From NCBI RefSeq assembly GCF_014303735.1, contig NZ_CP060296.1, positions 507,501 through 571,500 of the forward strand: DNA of 64,000 nt, read 5' to 3'. A program made the translations under genes and the position numbers. The notes under the pieces are model-generated. The model was not told the DNA's origin. It did not search any database and was given only the letters and a program-made list of their open reading frames with translations. The stretch comes from Variovorax sp. PAMC28562 (GTDB lineage Bacteria; Pseudomonadota; Gammaproteobacteria; Burkholderiales; Burkholderiaceae_C). The stretch's first letter is position 1, and the number at the start of each line of letters is the position of its first letter. Below, piece after piece: positions 58,686 to 64,000 of the stretch.

Positions 58686-59393
58686 CTAGGGTGCTTTGTC
58701 ACTATCGTTGGACGCGACCAGCGTTGCTGGTGCAACGATAGGCCCGGCGACGAACACATCCACCGACGCGAGTCGCAACATCTGCTTGGCTTCCTCGACG
58801 GTGCCGGCCAGCCACTGGTCGACATCGCCGGCCTCGATTGGGATCACGCTGCGCTTGTCCTGCGCGTCCGGGGCGAACTTCGGATCGGGCTTGTGCATGC
58901 GGCGCATCAGTTCGTGGTCGTCGGCGTTGAGTGTGAGCATCGTGTAGCTCTCGTGCACCTCGCCGGTGTCCTTGTTCGTCCAGACGTTCCACAGGCCCGC
59001 CAGACCCCACGGCGCGCCATCCGCGCGGCTGAACTGCCACCAGATGTTCTTGCCCGTTTCCCAGTTGGGTTCGTCGAACGATGCCGCTGGAATGATGCAG
59101 CGCTGCCCGCGCTTCCACGGGTCTTTGTAGCTGGCCTTCTCCGCCAGCTCTTCGCTGCGCGCATTGTTGGTGGGAAACTTGAGTTTGGGTTCTTTGGCGA
59201 ACCATGGGATCAAGCCCCACTGGCCGACGACCAGCTCGCGCTCGTACCCTGTTGAATGACGTGCGCGCCGAATGAAAGGCCCCGGCGACCGCGGGAAGAC
59301 CTGGCGCGGAAACAACGGCGGCCGGTTCGTTGGGCCGAGGTGCCAGAAGCGTTCCATCTCCGCTTCAGCGGGCGTGACGTAGCGATTGCACAT
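58686..59393 (-). CDS. SOS response-associated peptidase (YedK/HMCES, SRAP)
   Basis: A 235-residue SRAP protein. It begins MCNRYVT, where Cys2 forms the covalent bond with abasic DNA after Met removal. NNARSEEL (Asn77), ASFDEPNW (Glu108) and MRRMHKPD (His167) are the other active-site elements. Such proteins crosslink to abasic sites in single-stranded DNA to protect forks. It is probably the second gene of a short operon behind a LexA-like box at 59598-59613. The start overlaps the upstream 70-residue gene by 29 bases. Confidence 0.9.
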   Translation of the reverse strand: MCNRYVTPAEAEMERFWHLGPTNRPPLFPRQVFPRSPGPFIRRARHSTGYERELVVGQWGLIPWFAKEPKLKFPTNNARSEELAEKASYKDPWKRGQRCIIPAASFDEPNWETGKNIWWQFSRADGAPWGLAGLWNVWTNKDTGEVHESYTMLTLNADDHELMRRMHKPDPKFAPDAQDKRSVIPIEAGDVDQWLAGTVEEAKQMLRLASVDVFVAGPIVAPATLVASNDSDKAP

Positions 59394-59577
59394 CGTCAGA
59401 TGCTACTGGCTTGAGCCACTCGGCGGCCGCGTCGGCGGGCGGCATGGTGCGTAGGTGCTCATCCCGCCAAAGGTCGCGCGCCAACTCTTCAAGCACGGCC
59501 GCATCGAGCGTTCGCCACCGCTGATGAAGGCGATGTGCGCAAGCCCCAATCCAAACGTCAGCGTTCAACAATTCCAT
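59365..59577 (-). CDS. Small protein upstream of the YedK gene
   Basis: A 70-residue helical protein: MELLNADVWIGACAHRLHQ then LDAAVLEELARDLWRDEHLR, ending with an Ala-rich segment. No family was recognised. It shares its strand with YedK and overlaps it by 29 bases, so the two are likely translated together. The start could also be GTG slightly upstream. It may be an SOS-linked accessory. Confidence 0.6.
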   Translation of the reverse strand: MELLNADVWIGACAHRLHQRWRTLDAAVLEELARDLWRDEHLRTMPPADAAAEWLKPVASDDVQSLRHAR

Positions 59578-59587
59578 ATCGACATCG

Positions 59588-59613
59588 TACACAAACACTG
59601 TACATTCATCCAG
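59588..59613. promoter_or_regulatory. LexA-like box and GTACA/TGTAC repeat between divergent genes
   Basis: CTGTACATTCATCCAG (59598-59613) resembles a LexA box (CTGT-8-ACAG) with one mismatch in the second half. It overlaps GTACACAAACACTGTAC (59588-59604), a GTACA/TGTAC inverted repeat. The site lies between the divergent 70-residue gene (with YedK) and the 91-residue gene, so both directions could be SOS-controlled. Confidence 0.5.
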
Positions 59614-59614
59614 C

Positions 59615-59890
59615 ATGCGGGTGAGAATGAAACGACGATTCAAGGCTGGCGTGGAACTGGACGACCGGCAGTTTCACGCTCAACCGTGGGTCATCGGGTT
59701 GCTGCAGTACCAGGGCAGCGCGCTGTATCTGTGTGCGAGCACCCCTGACGGCAACCCACCTCCTTTTGGCATGCTTTACCGGCCCGCCCTGAAGGCTTGT
59801 TATAGCGACACGATCAGCTTCACCGGCATCGAGCTGGAGGGGCACCAGTGGCTGGTGCAGGTATGGTTTTGCGAGGTGGGGAATAGATGA
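59615..59890 (+). CDS. Unknown 91-residue protein, divergent from YedK operon
   Basis: A soluble protein: MKRRFKAGVELDDRQFHAQP, then YQGSALYLCASTPDGNPPPFG and ITGIELEGHQWLVQVWF-like strands. The pattern suggests a small beta-rich domain. No family was recognised. The start may be ATG 59615 or 59627. Its stop overlaps a 28-residue ORF (59887). It shares the LexA-like region with the YedK operon. Confidence 0.55.
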   Translation: MRVRMKRRFKAGVELDDRQFHAQPWVIGLLQYQGSALYLCASTPDGNPPPFGMLYRPALKACYSDTISFTGIELEGHQWLVQVWFCEVGNR

Positions 59891-59973
59891 GCCTCACGGA
59901 CATCTTCAACGCCGAGCAGGCGCGCATCTATGGCCCGCTGATGATCGCGTCACAAGAGGCCGCCACGCGCTGA
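59887..59973 (+). CDS. 28-residue ORF coupled to the previous gene
   Basis: ATG at 59887 overlaps the stop of the 91-residue gene, giving MSLTDIFNAEQARIYGPLM and a stop at 59971-59973. It may be a leader or a short remnant. It lies right before the frameshifted HTH-like gene. Confidence 0.3.
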   Translation: MSLTDIFNAEQARIYGPLMIASQEAATR

Positions 59974-60207
59974 CGGCCGTCGAATTTAGGCAGACGCTGC
60001 TTGATGTTCGCTGGAAGCGATCGGACTTCTGCTGTATGGGGGGTGCGAACGCAACACGCCGAGCCGCTGGGCGAACGGCGTCGTACCGGTGCCGGCTTGG
60101 GTTCGCGTATATCGCGGCGTTCTGCTGGAACTAAAGGGCATGCACGCGACGTACTTCGATCCGATGGTGGCGCCTGACACCTTAGGTTCGCAGTCGGTGG
60201 CCCGTTG
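59970..60207 (+). pseudogene. Frameshifted HTH-like gene
   Basis: One frame reads AVEFRQTLLDVRWKRSDF, then the match moves by one frame after TGGGGGGTGC (60037-60046) and continues NTPSRWANGVVPVPAWVRVY and ELKGMHATYFDPMV to a stop at 60205-60207. The second part is like small HTH proteins with a VSRWANG helix. A one-base change in the run of six G (60038-60043) would restore one protein. No normal start codon is seen (CTG at 59970). Confidence 0.5.
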
Positions 60208-60514
60208 ATTTCCGCCAGCGGTGGTCGGAGCCCGGTCCCGACGCAAGGAGAGCCGCGTTTCGATCTACGACTGCTCTTTCGGGATCGTCGCTATTCGGAC
60301 GCTCGTTGCTCTGGCTCTCGATGAAGGGCACGTCGATTGCCCCACGCAGCATGGCGTGTAGCTCGACTTCCACCTTTAACGAATTGATCAGCGTCTGTGC
60401 GGTTTCGCAGACGGCACGCTGTCTGGCGATGTCGAGCGGCTTCGTGTCGTCGTCAAGGCTTTCGAGAACCTTGAACAAATGCCCTCGCATGGTCTCAATG
60501 TTTCGCTTCGACAT
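60182..60514 (-). CDS. Small hypothetical protein paired with a Myb-like gene
   Basis: A 110-residue protein: MSKRNIETMRGHLFKVLESL, then ARQRAVCETAQTLINSLKVEVE. The start MSKRNIETMRGHLF and length match a phage or element-type hypothetical family I recall only loosely. The C-terminal part is low complexity. It overlaps the start of the HTH pair partner by 20 bases, and its end overlaps the frameshifted gene by 26 bases on the other strand. Confidence 0.6.
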   Translation of the reverse strand: MSKRNIETMRGHLFKVLESLDDDTKPLDIARQRAVCETAQTLINSLKVEVELHAMLRGAIDVPFIESQSNERPNSDDPERAVVDRNAALLASGPGSDHRWRKSTGHRLRT

Positions 60515-61127
60515 CTTGCAGTTTCCTTTGGACGTTGTGGTGGAGACGGATCAGTGATCGCAGTTCGGGCGGGTAGGCGTGGTGTCGCTGGTCCCATGTG
60601 CTGAGCACGTATGCATGGCCGCGTTCGATACCAAGAACGTCAGCGCGGTGGTAGATGTTCCGATCGGTGCGACGGGGCAGCAGACAGGCAAACACAGGCA
60701 CGGGCGTGCATGGGTAGTGAGCCCACAAGATCTCGTCCTCCTCCTGCGACCATGCTTTTCGCATCCGCAGGTTGAGGTAAAACGCGCGCGCCCGAAGGGC
60801 TTCCGGCGGCCGAGTAAGCATGGCTGCCAGAAAAATAGTGTCGACCGCGCCGTATAGATCCCTGAGCATGGAATCTTCATCCAGCGCCCAAGGCACTGGA
60901 GGCGTCAACTTGTGAATCCCGAATTTGAGGCGACGTATAACGACGCCGACTTTGGAACGACCGAGCCTTTTGCCTATCGCGGCGTCGGTCATTGCGGCGC
61001 ATTTAGCGAGCATGAAAGCGTCATCCTCGGCAGACCAACGGCGACACCGGTTTTCCTCTGTCCCAGTCGTTCGTGGCTGCCGGATGGCAGGCGCTATGGG
61101 CTTCCGTGGACGTTGTGGCATCTGCAC
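60495..61127 (-). CDS. Myb/SANT-like HTH protein of phage or element type
   Basis: A 210-residue protein with two repeats of a Trp-Ser-x-Glu-Asp pattern: RRWSAEDDAFMLAKCAAMT and KAWSQEEDEILWAHYPCTP. Each is followed by a helix-turn-helix-like segment (IGKRLGRSKVGVVIRRLKFGI). This suggests DNA binding with Myb-like modules. The C-terminus has YPPELRSLIRLHHNVQRKL. Such proteins are common in phages and integrative elements, with unknown targets. It is upstream of the 110-residue gene in the same operon. Confidence 0.65.
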   Translation of the reverse strand: MQMPQRPRKPIAPAIRQPRTTGTEENRCRRWSAEDDAFMLAKCAAMTDAAIGKRLGRSKVGVVIRRLKFGIHKLTPPVPWALDEDSMLRDLYGAVDTIFLAAMLTRPPEALRARAFYLNLRMRKAWSQEEDEILWAHYPCTPVPVFACLLPRRTDRNIYHRADVLGIERGHAYVLSTWDQRHHAYPPELRSLIRLHHNVQRKLQDVEAKH

Positions 61128-61371
61128 AGTTTTTCAGACTGTGACGTTGCCAGCCATGGCAGAAAACCGGATGTGCAGCAGGCCCGTCAAAGGGCACTCG
61201 CATGCACGCGCACGCGCCTTAATTGATTTGTCGACGCAGCGTACAGCGAAGATGTGAGGCGCGCGCTTCGAGTACTACCAGACGTAATCACCGTGCGCGG
61301 TCTGGAGAAATACGGGTGCGGATTGTGTAAAAGTACACTGAACCAAGTTGTTTAGGTGTACCATAACAACT
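61128..61371. other. Gap before the 62-residue gene
   Basis: About 244 bases between divergent genes. GTACAC (61333-61338) and GTGTAC (61356-61361) form an inverted repeat near the start of the 62-residue gene. The sequence becomes AT-rich near 61340-61370. No gene is supported. Confidence 0.4.
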
Positions 61372-61560
61372 ATGGAAACGAAAAAGACTCACGGTGGCGC
61401 TCGCGAAGGTGGCGGCAGGAAGCCGCAAGTTGCTGGCGCGCCGGCCACAGCCCCGGTCACGATCAAGCTATCTGACGCCCAGAAGGAGAAGCTTCAGCGG
61501 CTTGGCGGAGCACCTTGGGTTCGTGACCGGATCGACAAGGCGAAAGAGCCAACGAAGTAA
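61372..61560 (+). CDS. Small element-type protein with GGAREGGGRKP start
   Basis: A 62-residue protein: METKKTHGGAREGGGRKPQV then PVTIKLSDAQKEKLQRLGGAPWVRDRI. The REGGGRKP start and VTIKL helix are common in small plasmid or phage proteins that may bind DNA as ribbon-helix-helix dimers. This is by resemblance only. It is first in a run of plus-strand unknown genes. Confidence 0.65.
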   Translation: METKKTHGGAREGGGRKPQVAGAPATAPVTIKLSDAQKEKLQRLGGAPWVRDRIDKAKEPTK

Positions 61561-61568
61561 GGCGCCGC

Positions 61569-61617
61569 GCCTCAGGGCGCTGGGGGCATCAGCCTGTTAC
61601 CCCCAGAAAGCTGAGGC
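61569..61617 (+). other. Nested perfect hairpins in the leader of the 305-residue gene
   Basis: Outer stem GCCTCAG (61569-61575) pairs with CTGAGGC (61611-61617). Inner stem CTGGGGG (61580-61586) pairs with CCCCCAG (61600-61606). Together they make a long structured RNA immediately after the 62-residue gene and ahead of the next one. There is no T-run, so it is not a plain terminator. It may be a regulatory or processing structure. Confidence 0.5.
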
Positions 61618-61696
61618 ACAAAAGGCGACGGCCACAGGAGGTGAGATTCCTGGAGCCGTCTAACCACAACGTGCAACTTTTGAAGGACCGCACACC

Positions 61697-62614
61697 ATGG
61701 CTATACAAATTATCACTCCCGCCCGCGGCAAGCAGCACACAGCGAAGCGCGGTAAAGCGCAGGACCGCACGAAAGCTCCGCAAAGCGCCCCAGCATCAAA
61801 CTGGCGGACGATCGCCACCTCGGCACGCGATGCAGCGTGCAACTTAATGGAAGCAGCGGAAGAGCGCGCCGAGCAGGAAATGGACACCGACGGCTTTCTG
61901 CGTTTGATGAACCTGGCAACCATCATGCTGGGACAATTCAGCTTTCAAGACGAGCAGCGCTCAAAGCAAGAATGCGAACGGGTCGTCTTCGACACGATGG
62001 CGATGATCAATGGCGCTCTGCACACTCCGGAAGAGATGGACAGCGTCGCGCGTTCACTTGGCGCACAGACATACGACATTCTCGACAAGATGTCCGATGT
62101 CATGACGAGCGGCTCTTACAACCCGGAATATGAGCGCATTGCACGGGCAGCCATTGAGGCAGCGACTGTCGTAGATCCACAAGACGCCGTGCCTTTGGAT
62201 GCCGCAAGAGCCCGCGGGCCGTGCGACAAGAAATCGTCGGCGCAATCTCCGAAGCGCGTTGATGACGAACCGGTCGACATCGAGGGCTTGATCTTGCGCG
62301 CTACCTGCCATGCGCACGAAGCATGCGCAGTTCTCAGTGCGATCACAGAGGAACTGAACAGCAATGCTGCTTACGGTGGGTCAGATCTCGCAGAGATCGC
62401 CGCTAAATCCCTTGAATCGATCTCGCAAACTGACACGAAAGAGGACGAATGCAACCCCGCAAGCAACGCTCTGTGCGTGGCAATCGCAGTGCTCACCATG
62501 GTGGCGCATCAGGACACAAACATTGCGCTGTGGGCATCTATCAGCCTGCTTGAATCATCCAAGCGCCACATCGACCGCGCCATCATCAAGATCATTCGGG
62601 AGCGCCAAGCATGA
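61697..62614 (+). CDS. Unknown 305-residue protein of the element
   Basis: A soluble, largely helical protein. The basic N-terminal tail (GKQHTAKRGKAQDRTKAPQS) is followed by acidic helices such as ACNLMEAAEERAEQEMDTDG and DECNPASNALCVAIAVLTMV. No named domain or catalytic motif was recognised. The composition is less GC-rich than the chromosome genes. The ATG was chosen because GAAGGA lies 9 bases before it. The stop overlaps the next gene by 4 bases. Confidence 0.7.
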   Translation: MAIQIITPARGKQHTAKRGKAQDRTKAPQSAPASNWRTIATSARDAACNLMEAAEERAEQEMDTDGFLRLMNLATIMLGQFSFQDEQRSKQECERVVFDTMAMINGALHTPEEMDSVARSLGAQTYDILDKMSDVMTSGSYNPEYERIARAAIEAATVVDPQDAVPLDAARARGPCDKKSSAQSPKRVDDEPVDIEGLILRATCHAHEACAVLSAITEELNSNAAYGGSDLAEIAAKSLESISQTDTKEDECNPASNALCVAIAVLTMVAHQDTNIALWASISLLESSKRHIDRAIIKIIRERQA

Positions 62615-63273
62615 AGCCCGCAAAGAGCAAGATCACCGGCGTAGATTGCTTCGGCGATAGCCGCGGCAACTATTACTTCGGTCGGCCTGACGCGTTGATC
62701 GCTGCCGGCTTAGTTGAACCCGACCAGTTACCCGGCAAGGCTGGCATGCCTCGAACGTCAGTGATGTTTGTTAAAGGCATTCAGCAACCTCGCACGGCAC
62801 GCCCCCAGCACAATCAAGATTGGATGCAGGTTGCCAAGATTGGCAGCGCATTTCGAGTGACCAAGGGCGTCACAGGCGAAGAGAGCGAACGCCGCGAGCA
62901 GACCGAAGAAGATGAGCGCGAAGCCCGCTCACGCATCAAACACGATCCCGGCCTGTCCGCATCTCATGAAGCAGTCCGCGACGCCAGCGCTTTGTTCAAG
63001 GTTGGCGATTCGGTGACAGTGGCGGGCTGCGCTGCCGTCATCTCACAGGGTTACGGAGTACACCGCACGAAGGAGAAAGGCGGGGAATATCTGCAAGACG
63101 ATGGATCGCGCAGCAGCTACAGGCTCGGCTACATCATTCAGTTCAGAAACGGGGAAACGTACTTTGTAGAGGCATGGAAGGTGACAGATCCGGAAGGGGC
63201 ACCAACCCATCTCCAGTTGGTTGGCGTTCCATCGGTTCGGACGCAGCGACCAATGATTGCGCTCAGGGGCTGA
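62611..63273 (+). CDS. Unknown 220-residue protein of the element
   Basis: A soluble protein with a highly charged middle (EESERREQTEEDEREARSR) and beta-like ends such as VDCFGDSRGNYYFGRPDALI and RLGYIIQFRNGETYFVEAWKV. No family was recognised. It is translationally coupled to the 305-residue gene (62611-62614 overlap), which suggests they work together. Confidence 0.7.
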   Translation: MKPAKSKITGVDCFGDSRGNYYFGRPDALIAAGLVEPDQLPGKAGMPRTSVMFVKGIQQPRTARPQHNQDWMQVAKIGSAFRVTKGVTGEESERREQTEEDEREARSRIKHDPGLSASHEAVRDASALFKVGDSVTVAGCAAVISQGYGVHRTKEKGGEYLQDDGSRSSYRLGYIIQFRNGETYFVEAWKVTDPEGAPTHLQLVGVPSVRTQRPMIALRG

Positions 63274-63377
63274 TCGCTCCACTACTCTCAGTTCTGCCAG
63301 CCATAGGCTGATCCCCGAAAACCTGCTTCCCTGGCGGGCTTGGCTGGCATCTTTCTTAAGGGGCGCAAGGGGCGCAT

Positions 63378-64000
63378 ATGCAAACTATTTACCGTCAAGA
63401 CACTGGCCGCATTACAGTCGCCGACGCGAAGGAATTGATTCGCAAAGCCGCACCGATTGAGCGGGTGGTTAATGTGTACGTCGAAGTAGGCCCCGACGAT
63501 GAGGCCGTTGCCGACTCGCCGCTGATCATCGAACAGGGCACTGCCCGACGTTATGACCTGAGCATAGAAAGCGACTTTGATGAACTGTGCAAACAGCTTT
63601 CGATTGAGCCCCGCAATCGCTGGCGCCCGGCACTTACCGGATACAAGTCTGACGCGAGGCAGGACGCTCTCTACTCGATCGACCACATGGAGTTTGTCCG
63701 ACTCGCGGAGCTCCATGGTGGGACTGTCGTGGTCCGTCCTTCCAAGAGGGCAAAGCCAGTCGTTACAACAAGCGAATATGCAGAGTTAGAAAAAATAGTT
63801 GATTGGTACAACGCAGTGCTGGGCGCGGACATCTGGCGCAAGCTTCCTGCGGTAAAAGCCGAAGATGCTGCGCTGCTGATGAGCGAATTTTCTCCGGCTT
63901 CGACTAAAGCAGCCGACATCAAAGCCGACGGCATAGCTAACCTGCAAGTGAATGCCGATGAGTTTGCGCTGATGCTCAGCGCCTTCGAGGCTTTGAGCAC
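63378..64000 (+). CDS. Unknown protein, truncated by the window edge
   Basis: An open frame from ATG 63378 runs off the right end after at least 207 codons. AAGGGG sits upstream as a ribosome site. The start is MQTIYRQDTGRITVADAKEL and later VVRPSKRAKPVVTTSEYAEL. No family was recognised. The end is outside the window, so size and domains are unknown. Confidence 0.65.
   Translation, partial: MQTIYRQDTGRITVADAKELIRKAAPIERVVNVYVEVGPDDEAVADSPLIIEQGTARRYDLSIESDFDELCKQLSIEPRNRWRPALTGYKSDARQDALYSIDHMEFVRLAELHGGTVVVRPSKRAKPVVTTSEYAELEKIVDWYNAVLGADIWRKLPAVKAEDAALLMSEFSPASTKAADIKADGIANLQVNADEFALMLSAFEALS

Noticed and set aside
61641-61847. GTG-started open frame after an AGGAGG sequence
   Set aside because: The putative site touches the start codon with no spacing, and the frame overlaps the better-supported gene at 61697.

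Overview
The window reads as the chromosome of a GC-rich betaproteobacterium of the Comamonadaceae type, most like Variovorax. This is judged from the overall gene set, the MocR-controlled amino-acid export and catabolism cluster, an ESPR-type autotransporter, and a CCA-encoding tRNA-Phe tail. Up to about 53.4 kb it looks like ordinary chromosome with tightly packed genes in many short operons. From about 53.4 kb to the right edge it is mobile or accessory DNA.

Layout. 0.35-5.5 kb: Uup-type ABC-F ATPase, a phospholipase D-family lipoprotein and an OmpA-like lipoprotein. 5.5-13.9 kb: a MocR regulator facing a co-directional run of LysE exporter, EamA transporter, aminotransferase, glutathione transferase, PhzF protein, VOC protein, second LysE exporter and threonine dehydratase. 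13.9-18.0 kb: a 1376-residue autotransporter with about 285-bp internal repeats. 18.2-22.0 kb: a phosphatase, a methyltransferase remnant, a GIY-YIG-like protein, an orphan ABC binding protein and small stress or envelope proteins. 22.0-26.1 kb: a hybrid histidine kinase with a KaiC-like ATPase, divergent from a PEBP protein. 26.1-38.9 kb: metabolic and envelope genes (creatininase-family hydrolase with a binding protein, oxidoreductases, AlaX, a DsbD-like protein, redoxin, citrate-type MFS permease, OYE flavoprotein, hemE). 39.2-53.3 kb: priA, an OmpA-like lipoprotein with a degenerate Ser/Thr kinase, secreted proteins, an AEC transporter, a Rep/UvrD helicase, outer-membrane phospholipase A and a Crp-family regulator.

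The accessory part appears to be two islands stacked in one tRNA-Phe gene. A 13-bp copy of the tRNA 3' end lies beside a strong minus-strand terminator (53.37-53.42 kb). An AbiE toxin-antitoxin operon follows, with three inverted-repeat operators in front of it. Next come a 48-bp tRNA-Phe 3' fragment (55853-55900) and a tyrosine integrase. The integrase-bearing element continues off the right edge. Its cargo is a single-HKD phospholipase D lipoprotein, a DUF6794 protein, a divergent cassette around a LexA-like box (YedK/SRAP peptidase), a Myb-like HTH pair, and a run of unrecognised, less GC-rich genes.

The AbiE module and the unknown cargo are the most likely places for new biology. Several chromosomal proteins also lack the catalytic residues of their families: a Ser/Thr kinase, a short-chain dehydrogenase, a ClpP-like protein and a histidine phosphatase. 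All assignments come from reading sequence and recalled family motifs; no database search was run.
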